Assembly (NCBI GenBank): GCA_029006195.1 | Contig: JAQXGH010000017.1 | Coordinates: 1-64,000 of the forward strand | DNA length: 64,000 nt | Direction: 5' to 3' | DNA from: Bacillota bacterium | GTDB taxonomy: Bacteria > Bacillota > Clostridia > Peptostreptococcales > Anaerovoracaceae | In this document: positions 45,417 through 54,599 of the stretch, piece after piece | Layout of the letters: every line of letters starts with the position of its first letter | Numbering within the stretch: the stretch's first letter is position 1 | Program-made: the position numbers and the translations under genes | The notes under the pieces: generated by a model | Database searches by the model: none | Told to the model about the DNA's origin: nothing | What the model saw: the letters and a program-made list of their open reading frames with translations, nothing else

Positions 45417-46385
45417 ATGAGACTTACGAGCATATTTGAAAATACTGAGCTGCTTACGGGCGGATCAGATGATATAGCCTGTGTTTCCGGTTACAAAAGC
45501 TACGCAGGCAAGAAGGTGAAGTTGAATGTTCTGGCGCTGGGTGATGTTGGAAGCACTCTGGCGATGGCGCTTATGCTTAGGGGAGCGGACGCCATCGAAA
45601 AAATAGGACTTTGCGATATTAATCCGGTTTGGGCGGCCAGATTCGAATTCGAGTTTGGCCAGTTCTCAATGCCAACGGATTACCACGCTTTTCCTGAAGT
45701 TTGTGCCGTGGCACCTGAAGATGTCTTTGACTGCGATGTATTCGTATTCTGCGCAGCACTTGGCGTTCCTAAGGTTGGTGAGGAACAGGGCGATGTTAGA
45801 ATGATGCAGCTTCAGCGTAATGTTAAGCTGGTCCAGTCTTATGCAGAGCGAAGCCTTAAAGACGGATTTGAAGGTGAATTCTTCGTTGTGTCTGATCCGG
45901 TTGATCCGCTGTGTAAGGGTGCGCTTGACGCAGGTGTTCCCAGAAACAGAATACAGGGCTTCGGGCTTGGCGTAATGAATGCCAGAGCGGCTTACTTCGC
46001 TAAGAAGGATCCGTCGCTTGCCCAGTATCTTACTGAGGGCAGAGCCTATGGTCCGCACGGAAGCGGACTTGTAATAGCTGACAGCATTACAAATTATAAT
46101 CACGAGAAATCCCTGGAGCTTTCGAAGCTTACGATTACGGCTAATCTTAAGATGCGTGAAATGGGATTCAAACCATACATTGCTCCTGCAGTATCTTCGG
46201 GAGCGCTATCGATCATAGAGAATCTGCGTGGTAACTGGCACTACAGTTCGGCATGCTTTGGCGGTGCATTTTGGGGTATGAAAAACCGCAGAGCAGCAGG
46301 CGGGCTTGAAATCGAAAATCCGGATCTTGATGAGAAACTCATGGACAGAATAAGAACTTCATACGAAGAACTTAAGAACATTTAA
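45417..46385 (+). CDS. Lactate/malate dehydrogenase-superfamily protein
   Basis: This 322-residue protein has an N-terminal NAD-binding fold with NVLALGDVGSTLA, then FVVSDPVDPL (the NPVD position) and a GPHGSG segment at the place of the catalytic His of LDH/MDH. Identity to classical enzymes looks low and the substrate-Arg loop is not obvious, so the substrate is uncertain. ATG 45417 has AGAGGAAG before it; the ORF-track TTG start 18 bases upstream is less likely. It lies 23 bases after the big fusion gene, in one operon with the next flavoprotein. Confidence 0.75.
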   Translation: MRLTSIFENTELLTGGSDDIACVSGYKSYAGKKVKLNVLALGDVGSTLAMALMLRGADAIEKIGLCDINPVWAARFEFEFGQFSMPTDYHAFPEVCAVAPEDVFDCDVFVFCAALGVPKVGEEQGDVRMMQLQRNVKLVQSYAERSLKDGFEGEFFVVSDPVDPLCKGALDAGVPRNRIQGFGLGVMNARAAYFAKKDPSLAQYLTEGRAYGPHGSGLVIADSITNYNHEKSLELSKLTITANLKMREMGFKPYIAPAVSSGALSIIENLRGNWHYSSACFGGAFWGMKNRRAAGGLEIENPDLDEKLMDRIRTSYEELKNI

Positions 46386-46398
46386 GGGGTGAAATGGG

Positions 46399-47484
46399 AT
46401 GAATAGAGATAATAAAATCATTTGCATCAGACCTAGATGCGAGAATCCTGAAAATGAGGATAGACTTGTAGAAGCAATAAACTACGCACTGGAAGGTGTG
46501 AGCGTAGAATACATAACGACGGCGCAGGAACTTGATGAGGCAAACCTCAGAAAGAAGCGTATACTCTTTGCTATCAATCTGGGTGATTCAGGTATAAATC
46601 TGGAGTACTATAGAATGCTTAAGATAATAAGACTTAAGCGCCACAAATTCGATGGTTCTGTGGGCGGTGCTGTTGTTGATGGACACAGCGAACTGTTCAC
46701 AAAGTCATTTTCTAGACAGCTGGTATTCAGTGCCAACAGATCCGGCTGCACATTCGTTGGAAGACCTCTGGTTGAAGGCACAGAGACAATGCTGAATTTC
46801 AATGTTGTTTCTAAGATTATGAATACAGAAAAGATGGATGCGTACAAGCAATCCTGCAGAGAGCTGGTGGAGAAACTGCTCGCTTACGAAGATATCAAAG
46901 TGCAAAGGCCTAAGATCCTGGCAATCAACGCCAGCACCAGTGAAAAGTATTCCAACACCTTGCTCCTCTGGAATATGATCAAGAAGAATCTGGAGGACTG
47001 CGACGTTATGGATATTTCCATAAGGGACGGTGAGATATGGGACTGCAGAGGCTGTTCTTATGAAACATGTCTGCACTTCGGTGAAAACCAGCAATGCTTT
47101 TATGGCGGAGTAATTACAGATCAGGTTTATCCGTCGATAATGGAATGCGATGCGCTTGTAATGCTCTGCCCTAACTATAACGATGCGGTCAGCGCTAATC
47201 TGACAGCTTGCATCAACAGGCTTACATCGCTCTACAGGGTTGCGGATTTCAGCGCTAAGAAGCTATTCGCCGTAATCGTTTCAGGCTATAGCGGTAGTGA
47301 CATAGTAGCTCAGCAACTCATAAGTGCGCTGAATATGAATAAGAGCTTCGTGCTTCCTCCGCGATTTGCGATTATGGAAACCGCTAATAATCCGCAGTCA
47401 ATAAAACGAGTTCAGGGCATAAATGAAAATGCGTCTGAGTTTGCTCACAATATGATGAAATCATTAATTGAAGATTATGATTAA
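46399..47484 (+). CDS. Two-domain NAD(P)H-dependent flavoprotein (flavodoxin-like)
   Basis: This 361-residue protein has an N-terminal alpha/beta domain (about 1-165) that I do not recognise and a C-terminal FMN-reductase/flavodoxin-like domain (about 172-361) with PKILAINASTSEKYSNTL, CRGCSYETCLHF and MLCPNYNDAVSANL. The CxxC...C cluster resembles the metal-linked cysteines of some iron-sulfur flavoproteins. It follows the dehydrogenase by 13 bases and ends the operon. A role in electron supply to the molybdenum enzymes is a guess from position. Confidence 0.75.
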   Translation: MNRDNKIICIRPRCENPENEDRLVEAINYALEGVSVEYITTAQELDEANLRKKRILFAINLGDSGINLEYYRMLKIIRLKRHKFDGSVGGAVVDGHSELFTKSFSRQLVFSANRSGCTFVGRPLVEGTETMLNFNVVSKIMNTEKMDAYKQSCRELVEKLLAYEDIKVQRPKILAINASTSEKYSNTLLLWNMIKKNLEDCDVMDISIRDGEIWDCRGCSYETCLHFGENQQCFYGGVITDQVYPSIMECDALVMLCPNYNDAVSANLTACINRLTSLYRVADFSAKKLFAVIVSGYSGSDIVAQQLISALNMNKSFVLPPRFAIMETANNPQSIKRVQGINENASEFAHNMMKSLIEDYD

Positions 47485-47490
47485 CAACAA

Positions 47491-47517
47491 AAAACCCGGG
47501 TAGCTAGCCCGGGTTTT
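47491..47517. terminator. Bidirectional terminator
   Basis: AAAACCCGGG pairs perfectly with CCCGGGTTTT, flanked by an A-run and a T-run, between convergent genes. Confidence 0.92.
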
Positions 47518-47555
47518 CTTAGGTAATTACAGTCATTAATAAATTAATGGATTGA

Positions 47556-50528
47556 TTACTTCATTGTGTCTTCCTGACCTGGCTTCCATCTTACGCCTTC
47601 CTTGCCGAGTCTGTGGAACTCGAGGTTTTCTGGCTTTGAAGGATCCATTGGGTTGTTAACGATATCTTCGATAGCATCCCACATATCGTTACCGAGGAAG
47701 TACTTTTCTGGCTTGTTAGGGTTAGGTTCGCCCTTAGCCTTAGCATCGATACCAGCCTTGATCTTAGCAGCTGTTGCAGGCAGTTCGTAAATTCTTACGC
47801 CTACTGCATTGTTGATAGCGTTGATTACTGCCATGTGGTTTGATGACTGGAATGCTTCTGAAGCGCCTGATGAACCGAAAGGTCCTCTAGGGTCATATCC
47901 GTCGATACCAACTGCGTGGTAATCTGGATAGTCAGGAACATCCTTGATGTAAGGAACGCCGCACTTGAACATGTTTGTATCCTTCTTAACATCTTCGTAG
48001 TTTTCGCTGAGAGCGAAACCGATTGAGTGTGACATACCACCGTAGATCTGGCCTTCAACTGCCTGGATGTTACCAGGAGTACCGATCCAGTATACGCAAG
48101 TCATTCCTGTGCAAGTAGTCTTACCAGTAGCAACTTCTACGTCAACTGTTGCCAGGTAGAGAGCGTATGTATATGTGTAAGTTGGGTTACCGCTTCCATC
48201 GTTAGGGTCGAGGTCATAGAAGTAGTCATATTCGTCAACTGTTGCCCAGTCACCCTGGTATCTAGTAGGGATTCCTTCTGCAACAATTTCTTCATATGTT
48301 CTATATGTTCCGTCAGCCTTTCTCATAGCGTCTGCGATGTTCTTAGCAGCTACGATTGAAGCCTTACCGTTAGCATAGTGTGATCTTGAACCTGCTGATT
48401 CACCAGTGTTAGGACAGTACTTTGAGTCGTCCTGTACGAGCTTGATGTCGTTAGGTGTGATTTCAGGGAAGTATTCCTTCATTGCTTCGAGCATGCAGAT
48501 GAGTGAACCCTGGTCGCCGCCCTGGCCCTGATCCTGCCAAGTGTCGTACTTTCTGAATGTTCCATCTGGCATCAGTTCGATAGCAACGTGAGCTTCGTCA
48601 ACTGCACCAAGACCTACGTTGTATCCGCCCCATGCTACGCCGATACCCTTCTTAACGTCTTCGTGTGCTGCATTCCAAGCTTCAACTTCAGCCTTCTTAG
48701 CTTCGTATTCTGGTCTGAGCTTTTCCATCATTTCTTCCATTGGATAATGGAGGTATGGATACTGGTTCAGGTTAGTGTCTTCTGGAGTTCTAGCGATATT
48801 TCTCCATCTGAGTTCGAATGGGTCAATACCTGATTCTTCTGCCAGCATATCAACGATTGCTTCTGAAGCAGTGAATGCCTGTGGAGCACCGTAACCTCTG
48901 TATGCTGTACCGAATGAGTGGTTAGTGAATGCTACTCTAGCGATACCAGCTGCATTTGGCATGTAGTATGGATACCACATGAATCTTAAGATCTTAGTCA
49001 GCTTGTCATCGCCCAGTTCTGCGAATGGACCGTGGTCAACGCCTGATTCGTATTCACCTGCAACAAACTTACCGTTTTCGTCACAAGCCATTCTAGCATT
49101 GAAGTAAGCTGGTGATCTCTTACCTGACATAGCGTTGAACTGTGCATAATCCATTGAAAGTGAGCATGGCATGCCAGTAACCTTAGTAGCGATACCTACC
49201 ATTGAGTATGAGTGAGCACTCATTGCCCAACCGAATGAACCGCCTGTAGGATTTTCGATTACTCTGAGCTTTTCTACAGGGATACCGATAGCTTCTGCCA
49301 TATCGTCTCTGTCGAAGTAGAGTGTCATTGTCTTACAGTGTACGCAAAGGTTATCGTCTTCATCATAGTAAGCCTGCATTACGTCGCCTTCGATTGAAAG
49401 GTGAGGTTCTCTTGATGAGTAGAATGAACCTTCTACTGAGTAAGCAGCGTTATCGATCATGTCTGGAACGTTCTTCCAGTCACCCTTGAGTACAGGCTGC
49501 TGTGAGTAAATATTTGCACCATATGTTTCAGGCATCCAATCGTGGATCTTCTGAGCATCTGGAGTAACTGCTTCGAGGTAGCTCATGTATTCAGGCAGTG
49601 GTTCGAGTTCAACCTTAACTGCGTCAGCAGCTGCCTTAGCGTGATCTCTTGTGTCGGCACAAACCAGAGCAACTACATCACCATAGTACAGAATCTTGTC
49701 TTCTGCCAGGATGTGGTGGTTCTGCTGGAGTTCAACTGTTCTAGCTGAGAAAGAATAAGTCATCAGCTTGTTAGCGTCCTTAATGTCATCGTAAGTGATG
49801 ATCTTAACAACGCCTGGCATCTTTTCTGCTTCGCTGTAATCGATGTTCTTGATGATAGCGTGGCTGTACTGTCTAGGCATAACAACTTCAACCTTGAGAG
49901 TTTCAGCTGGCATGTGCAGTTCGATATCATCGCCGTAATCAGTAACGCCGCAAGCCTTAGGAAGAGCATTAGGTCTTTCAAGTGGCTTACCATAGAAGTT
50001 ACCGATATCTTCAGTCCAGTCGTAGATGAAGTCGTCAACTGTCTTTTCGCCTCTGAGTACTTCAGCAGCTGCCATAACAACGTCAACGATGTGCTTGTAA
50101 CCAGTACATCTACATACGTTTCTGTGCTTCTGGAACCAGTCTCTTACGTCTTCTCTAGTTGGGTTAGGATTTTCTTCGAGGAGCTGATAAGCTGATACGA
50201 TGAAACCAGGTACGCAGAAACCGCACTGTACAGCACCAAAAGCAACCCATAATCTCTGAAGAGGATGTGGGTGCATTACTGTTCCGATACCTTCGATAGT
50301 GATGATTTTGCTGTACTCAGGAACCTTAGAGATTTTACGAGTACATGATCTGACAACTTTGCCGTCAAGGATTACTGAACAAGCACCGCAGACACCAGTT
50401 CCGCAGCCAACTTTTGTTCCAGTAAGGCCAATACGACGAAGTACATCAGCGAGAGTATCCTTGTTAGGATCGCAGATGAACATACGGTCGGCACCGTTAA
50501 TGTTCAAAAACATTCTTGTGTAATTCAT
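47556..50528 (-). CDS. mop: Mop-like molybdenum aldehyde oxidoreductase
   Basis: This 990-residue single-chain molybdenum hydroxylase holds two [2Fe-2S] sites (C42, C47, C50, C62; and C102, C105, C139, C141), each two residues after the sites of Desulfovibrio gigas Mop. No FAD domain follows; residues about 185-960 are the molybdopterin domains with GGSFGWAMSAHSY, YRGYGAPQAF, AGSRSHYANG and the C-terminal GSSGASEAFQSSN with the catalytic Glu. Such enzymes oxidise aldehydes to acids with molybdopterin cytosine dinucleotide and pass electrons to ferredoxin or flavodoxin. It has a GGAGGC site and a long leader. It lies alone on the minus strand, divergent from the tungsten AOR operon. Confidence 0.92.
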   Translation of the reverse strand: MNYTRMFLNINGADRMFICDPNKDTLADVLRRIGLTGTKVGCGTGVCGACSVILDGKVVRSCTRKISKVPEYSKIITIEGIGTVMHPHPLQRLWVAFGAVQCGFCVPGFIVSAYQLLEENPNPTREDVRDWFQKHRNVCRCTGYKHIVDVVMAAAEVLRGEKTVDDFIYDWTEDIGNFYGKPLERPNALPKACGVTDYGDDIELHMPAETLKVEVVMPRQYSHAIIKNIDYSEAEKMPGVVKIITYDDIKDANKLMTYSFSARTVELQQNHHILAEDKILYYGDVVALVCADTRDHAKAAADAVKVELEPLPEYMSYLEAVTPDAQKIHDWMPETYGANIYSQQPVLKGDWKNVPDMIDNAAYSVEGSFYSSREPHLSIEGDVMQAYYDEDDNLCVHCKTMTLYFDRDDMAEAIGIPVEKLRVIENPTGGSFGWAMSAHSYSMVGIATKVTGMPCSLSMDYAQFNAMSGKRSPAYFNARMACDENGKFVAGEYESGVDHGPFAELGDDKLTKILRFMWYPYYMPNAAGIARVAFTNHSFGTAYRGYGAPQAFTASEAIVDMLAEESGIDPFELRWRNIARTPEDTNLNQYPYLHYPMEEMMEKLRPEYEAKKAEVEAWNAAHEDVKKGIGVAWGGYNVGLGAVDEAHVAIELMPDGTFRKYDTWQDQGQGGDQGSLICMLEAMKEYFPEITPNDIKLVQDDSKYCPNTGESAGSRSHYANGKASIVAAKNIADAMRKADGTYRTYEEIVAEGIPTRYQGDWATVDEYDYFYDLDPNDGSGNPTYTYTYALYLATVDVEVATGKTTCTGMTCVYWIGTPGNIQAVEGQIYGGMSHSIGFALSENYEDVKKDTNMFKCGVPYIKDVPDYPDYHAVGIDGYDPRGPFGSSGASEAFQSSNHMAVINAINNAVGVRIYELPATAAKIKAGIDAKAKGEPNPNKPEKYFLGNDMWDAIEDIVNNPMDPSKPENLEFHRLGKEGVRWKPGQEDTMK

Positions 50529-50738
50529 ATGATTGCCTCCGCTTTTGATATTAATTTGTAACTTGCTTGCTTTGTATATTGAAAATTATACGCATCAATA
50601 TTTTAAATAGTCAGAAAACTAATGTCAAGAAAAGGCAAGAGTTGTATCGAATTTGCGACAGCCTTCTTATATATGAATGAAATGTTGTTTTGATGGAAGA
50701 AAATTTCCGAAAAACGGCATTGGCGGCGCGTATTTCGG

Positions 50739-50767
50739 TTGACAAATGGGGTTTTCGGTGCTATGAT
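50739..50767 (+). promoter_or_regulatory. Promoter of the tungsten AOR operon
   Basis: TTGACA and TATGAT are separated by 17 bases and lie about 20 bases before the second riboswitch. Confidence 0.8.
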
Positions 50768-50788
50768 TACGCTATCCAAAACTGAATA

Positions 50789-50946
50789 TTCTCCGATCCT
50801 TGTACGACACCAGATGCCGGCAAGGACGATAGGGTCAGTGAAGCGATTTGCTGGCCTGCCAATGTGCGAAGGAGTCATAAGCGGGTTTAAGTACAGCCGT
50901 AGGCGATGCTTAGATTCGAGGTTGGACTTGCCTGCGCACTTTTTTT
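50789..50946 (+). ncRNA. Second Moco/Tuco-type riboswitch before the ferredoxin/AOR operon
   Basis: The CTCC/GGAG closing pair, CGACAC, TGCCGG, ACGATAGGGT, GAAGCGATTT and GGCCTGCCA blocks are the same as in the element at 22.3 kb, with a covarying inner stem (CCTTG/CAAGG). The 3' part differs: about 65 bases form an expression platform in which GTGCG can pair with CGCAC just before a run of Ts. The gene it controls is a tungsten-type enzyme, so the ligand may be tungsten cofactor. Confidence 0.8.
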
Positions 50947-51122
50947 ATTGAAATTTATACGAATTTGATTCTTTTAGACTCATTTTGTCGATTCTAAAAC
51001 TTCTTTGAATTCATATGATTGCTTGCTTGTTTTTGATAAAAAAGGTGCGCAGACAGGTCCAGCGAATGTACATATATCGGATATATTTATGAGTTAGCAA
51101 TGGTTCATTATAGAAGTTTTTG
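50947..51122 (+). other. AT-rich leader with a copy of the mop start region
   Basis: No gene is seen here. AATTCATATGATTGC (from 51009) repeats the sequence at the mop start codon (from 50522); in minus orientation it reads GCAAGCAATCATATGAATTC and gives a six-codon ORF. It may be the relic of an earlier copy of the mop 5' end. Confidence 0.5.
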
Positions 51123-51139
51123 AGGAAAGGAAGAGGCTA

Positions 51140-51526
51140 ATGAAGAGATTAAAGTTCAAGAAGGAGCTCTGCATAGGCTGTACACTTTGTGCACAGATTT
51201 GTTCAGCTTACAAGGAAGGCGAATACGTTCCTTCAAAGGCAAGAATTTTCATAGAGAGTTACTATGAAAGAGGCGAACTGAAGTATGACGGAGCATATTG
51301 TATCCTCTGTGGTAAGTGCGCTAAGGCTTGTCCAGTAGAAGCAATCAAGTTTACTGATCACATCGAAGTAGATCATGATTTATGTTGTGGCTGTGGTCTT
51401 TGCGAAGAAGCATGTCCTAAGCACGTTGTTAGACTTAGAGACGACGTTGCATATATCTGCGATACATGCGGCGGAGATCCTAACTGTGTTAAGACTTGTC
51501 CACAGAGCGCACTGACATTTGAATAA
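51140..51526 (+). CDS. Polyferredoxin electron-transfer partner of AOR
   Basis: This 128-residue protein has four groups of cluster cysteines: CIGCTLCAQIC, CILCGKCAKACP, CCGCGLCEEACP and CDTCGGDPNCVKTCP. It resembles the HycB/AorB-like ferredoxins that accept electrons from tungsten aldehyde ferredoxin oxidoreductases. It is located 20 bases before the AOR gene and shares its riboswitch-controlled leader. Confidence 0.9.
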   Translation: MKRLKFKKELCIGCTLCAQICSAYKEGEYVPSKARIFIESYYERGELKYDGAYCILCGKCAKACPVEAIKFTDHIEVDHDLCCGCGLCEEACPKHVVRLRDDVAYICDTCGGDPNCVKTCPQSALTFE

Positions 51527-51546
51527 ATAGGGAGGAGGACAGTAAT

Positions 51547-53376
51547 ATGAAGTATACAATTTTAAGAGATAAGTATGAACAGCAGGCTGCCGATCCTAAC
51601 CAGACTATTATGAGCGCATATCAGAACAGAGTTCTGAGAATCAACCTCACTGAGAAGAAGGCAACAGTAGAACCTCTGAGAATGGACTTCGCTGAGAAGT
51701 ACGTTGGCTCAAAGGGTCTCGTAATTAGATATATGTATGAAGATATGGCTCCAGGAATCGATCCACTGGGTCCTGAAAACAATCTTTATCTGACAACTGG
51801 CCCTATGACTGGTACACCAATTCCTTGTTCAGGTAAGCTGTCAGTAGCAGCTAAGTCACCTGCAACAGGTACAATGAATGACTGCTCAATCGGTGGTCAC
51901 GCTGGTATCAGAATCAAGTTCGCTGGATATGATATGGTAGTATTTGAAGGTCAGCTTGAAGAACCTGGTATCGTTATTATCGATGATGACGAAATCAAAT
52001 TCGAAAGCGCAGAAGGTCTTTGGGGCAGAGGCTCACATGAAGTTGAAGCTGAACTGATCGACAGATTCGGCAGAGAATTCTCATGTATGTCAATCGGTCC
52101 TGCAGGCGAAAACCTCAGCAACATGGCTTGCATCAACTCAGACTACTACAGACAGGCTGGTAGAGGCGGCATCGGTGCTGTAATGGGTTCAAAGAAGATG
52201 AAGGCTATCATGATCAGAGGTACTGGCTCAGTTAAGATTCCTAACATCAAGGAAGGTACTGATAGAATCCTCGAACTGCTTCACCAGAGCTGTCTGGATG
52301 AAGAAAACCAGTTCATCTTCGACGTTGGTACATTCGGCTTCCTGGAAGCTTGCCAGGACGGCGGTATCATGCCATATAAGAACTTCTCAGATACAACTGA
52401 CGAAAACTGGACTGAATATAATGACGCAGCAGTTCTCCCTTATAGACAGGGTAAGAGAGGCTGCGGAAGCTGCGGTCTCGGCTGCGGTAACTTCATCAAG
52501 ATGGGCGATGTAGTTTGTGAAGGTCCTGAATATGAAACAACAGCAGTAGCTGGTCCAAACGCTGGCAATACTGATCCTAAGGAAATCCTTAGATACAACA
52601 TGGTATGCGATGACATGGGTCTCGATACTATCTCAGCTGGTGACACTCTCGTATGGGCTATGGAAATGACTGAAACTGGTCAGCATGACTTTGGCATCCA
52701 CTGGGGTGAAACAAACAAGATGTGTGAATACATCGAAAAGATGGCTAGAAGAGAAAACGAAATGTTCTCAGACCTGGCTGATGGCGTTAAGATCGCTGCA
52801 GAAAAGCACGGCGGTTTCGACATCGCAATGCAGGTTAAGGGCCTCGAATATCCACAGTATGAACCACGTGGTTCATGGGGTATGGCAATGTCATATGCAG
52901 TATCAGACAGAGGCGCTTGCCACATGAGATCATATGCACCTAACGAAGAAGTATTCGCTGCTTCAGTTCCTCCTTACACTGCAGAAGGTAAGGGCCAGGT
53001 TGTATATAATCTTGGTGAATTCAATGCTATCAAGTTCAGCTGCTGTATCTGCGACATGTGGGGTACAATCGACTATGCAATCATGGCAGAACTCCTGACT
53101 ATCATTACTGGTAAGGAATGGACTGAAGATGACATGGCTGCAGTAGGTAGAAGAGTTATCAACATCGCTAGAGCATTCAACCAGAGAGAAGGATTCAACA
53201 GACAGCAGGATACAGTTCCTAAGAGAGTTATCAGAGACGCTCTGAAGACAGGCCCTGCAGCTGGTCAGGTTATTCCACCAGAAGCATTCGAAAGTATGCT
53301 CGACCAGTACTACGAAGTTCTCGGTTGGAACAAGGATGGTACAATGCCAGACGAACTGATCAAGTCAATTCTCTAA
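51547..53376 (+). CDS. aor: Tungsten-type aldehyde ferredoxin oxidoreductase
   Basis: This 609-residue protein follows AOR family length and order: an N-terminal domain with RVLRINLTEKKATVE and KGLVIRYMY, the bis-pterin-binding part with TGPMTGTPIPCSGK and CSIGGHAGIRIKFAGYD, and the cluster ligands CGSCGLGC (about 306-313) with a late CICDMWG (about 500). These enzymes oxidise aldehydes (or reduce acids) using a bis-pterin tungsten site and one [4Fe-4S] cluster, with ferredoxin. Its partner ferredoxin is directly upstream. A GGAGGAGG site precedes the ATG. The physiological aldehyde is unknown. Confidence 0.94.
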   Translation: MKYTILRDKYEQQAADPNQTIMSAYQNRVLRINLTEKKATVEPLRMDFAEKYVGSKGLVIRYMYEDMAPGIDPLGPENNLYLTTGPMTGTPIPCSGKLSVAAKSPATGTMNDCSIGGHAGIRIKFAGYDMVVFEGQLEEPGIVIIDDDEIKFESAEGLWGRGSHEVEAELIDRFGREFSCMSIGPAGENLSNMACINSDYYRQAGRGGIGAVMGSKKMKAIMIRGTGSVKIPNIKEGTDRILELLHQSCLDEENQFIFDVGTFGFLEACQDGGIMPYKNFSDTTDENWTEYNDAAVLPYRQGKRGCGSCGLGCGNFIKMGDVVCEGPEYETTAVAGPNAGNTDPKEILRYNMVCDDMGLDTISAGDTLVWAMEMTETGQHDFGIHWGETNKMCEYIEKMARRENEMFSDLADGVKIAAEKHGGFDIAMQVKGLEYPQYEPRGSWGMAMSYAVSDRGACHMRSYAPNEEVFAASVPPYTAEGKGQVVYNLGEFNAIKFSCCICDMWGTIDYAIMAELLTIITGKEWTEDDMAAVGRRVINIARAFNQREGFNRQQDTVPKRVIRDALKTGPAAGQVIPPEAFESMLDQYYEVLGWNKDGTMPDELIKSIL

Positions 53377-53419
53377 TCTGAGGATAAAATTAGTAAATGA
53401 AACATTTCAATATGTGATG

Positions 53420-53456
53420 TATAATAAATGGGTCAGAGGCTTAGCTTCTGACCCAT
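53420..53456 (+). terminator. Stem-loop after AOR with an overlapping -10 box
   Basis: ATGGGTCAGAGGC pairs with GCTTCTGACCCAT around three bases, followed by a weak T tract. A TATAAT at 53420-53425 lies just before it, as at 30.87 kb, so it may be a terminator, an internal promoter with a 5' hairpin, or both. Confidence 0.65.
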
Positions 53457-53501
53457 TCTTATTACAAGAACTATTGTTAAATATTTAAGGAGGTGTGGAT
53501 T

Positions 53502-53738
53502 ATGAAAGTGACAATCGCTATGCGCGGCACTCTTAAGAAGAGATACGGCACAGAAGAAAGAATTGTCGAAGTTCCTGAAGGCACAACTTGCAGTCAGGCT
53601 TTAGAAGCAATTGGAATCAAGTACCAGGAAGATAAAGGCTTTGGTTTTGTTTCAGTGAACAGCATGAGATGCGATATAGAAACAGAGCTTCATGATGGTG
53701 ATTATCTTAAGGCTTTTAGTAAAGTATACGGAGGCTGA
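53502..53738 (+). CDS. moaD: MoaD/ThiS-family sulfur carrier
   Basis: This 78-residue ubiquitin-like protein ends in the GG tail (KVYGG) needed for adenylation and thiocarboxylate formation. The ORF track starts at GTG 53493, but AAGGAGGTG directly before it and ATG 53502 show that 53502 is the start. Its stop overlaps the next gene (TGATG), a MoeB/ThiF-like activator, so they form the sulfur-carrier pair for molybdopterin or tungstopterin synthesis. No MoaE is encoded in the window. Confidence 0.88.
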   Translation: MKVTIAMRGTLKKRYGTEERIVEVPEGTTCSQALEAIGIKYQEDKGFGFVSVNSMRCDIETELHDGDYLKAFSKVYGG

Positions 53739-54421
53739 TGGATATGGATATTAGATATACTAGGAATATAGGAACGATATCTGAGGATGAACAGTCCGCA
53801 CTTGCCACTAAGAGAGTTTGCGTTGTAGGATGCGGCGGACTTGGCGGCGGAGTGATCGAAGGCCTTGTTAGAATTGGTGTTGGACATCTGACAGTAGTTG
53901 ACGGAGATGTGTTTGATGAAACAAATCTCAATAGACAGGTGCTTTCGAATGAAGATAATCTGGGCCATCCTAAGGCTGTTGAAGCCAGACTTCAGATGAA
54001 GACGATCAACTCAAACGTTCAGATAGATTCAGTGCAGGGACTTTTGACAGAAGAGAATGCAGCTGCCATAATAGCGGGGCATGACCTTGTAGTAGATGCG
54101 CTTGATAATATGGAAGCCAGACTGGTTCTGGAGGATAAATGCGAAGAGGCTGGAATCCCTCTCGTTCATGGTGCTATCGGAGGATGGCAGGGTCAGGTCA
54201 CAGTGGTGATGCCTGGTGACTGCATACTGCATCAGATTTACGAGGACGCAGAAGTGGATAAAAGTGTTAAACCAACAAACCCTCCATTCACACCAGCAGT
54301 AGTATCAGCAATTGAGGTAAGTGAAGCTGTGAAGGTTTTGCTCGGCAGAGAAGAAGCGCTTAGAGGTAAGGTATTGACTTTAGACCTTCTCAATCACGAA
54401 TACGATGTTATAGAATTTTAG
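53738..54421 (+). CDS. moeB: MoeB/ThiF/HesA-family adenylyltransferase
   Basis: This 227-residue E1-like protein has the nucleotide-binding VVGCGGLGGGVIEGLVRIGVG, the VVDGDVFDETNLNRQ motif with the conserved Asp and Asn/Arg, and VDALDNMEAR. It adenylates the C-terminal Gly of the MoaD protein encoded just upstream. The CxxC zinc pairs of classical MoeB are not visible, as in the shorter ThiF/HesA forms. Confidence 0.92.
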   Translation: MDMDIRYTRNIGTISEDEQSALATKRVCVVGCGGLGGGVIEGLVRIGVGHLTVVDGDVFDETNLNRQVLSNEDNLGHPKAVEARLQMKTINSNVQIDSVQGLLTEENAAAIIAGHDLVVDALDNMEARLVLEDKCEEAGIPLVHGAIGGWQGQVTVVMPGDCILHQIYEDAEVDKSVKPTNPPFTPAVVSAIEVSEAVKVLLGREEALRGKVLTLDLLNHEYDVIEF

Positions 54422-54431
54422 AGGTGACCTG

Positions 54432-54599
54432 ATGGAAGATAGAAAATTTGATCTTTACGTTAAACTTGATGGTGAAGAAATCACTCTCATGCCTTTTATC
54501 GAGAATATGACTCGCGATGTTGTTCTTGGCGTTGTTAGAAATCTTAAGGGATACGAAGAAGGTCAGGAAATCGAAATCGTTCTTAAGCCAATAAGATAA
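54432..54599 (+). CDS. Small unknown protein between moeB and mobB-fdhD
   Basis: A 55-residue ORF too short for the ORF track reads MEDRKFDLYVKLDGEEITL and ends EIEIVLKPIR. It has GAGGTGA before the ATG, starts 10 bases after moeB and stops directly before ATG 54600. It has no motif I recognise, is acidic and looks like a compact beta/alpha fold. Its place suggests a partner of the neighbouring maturation factors. Confidence 0.75.
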   Translation: MEDRKFDLYVKLDGEEITLMPFIENMTRDVVLGVVRNLKGYEEGQEIEIVLKPIR

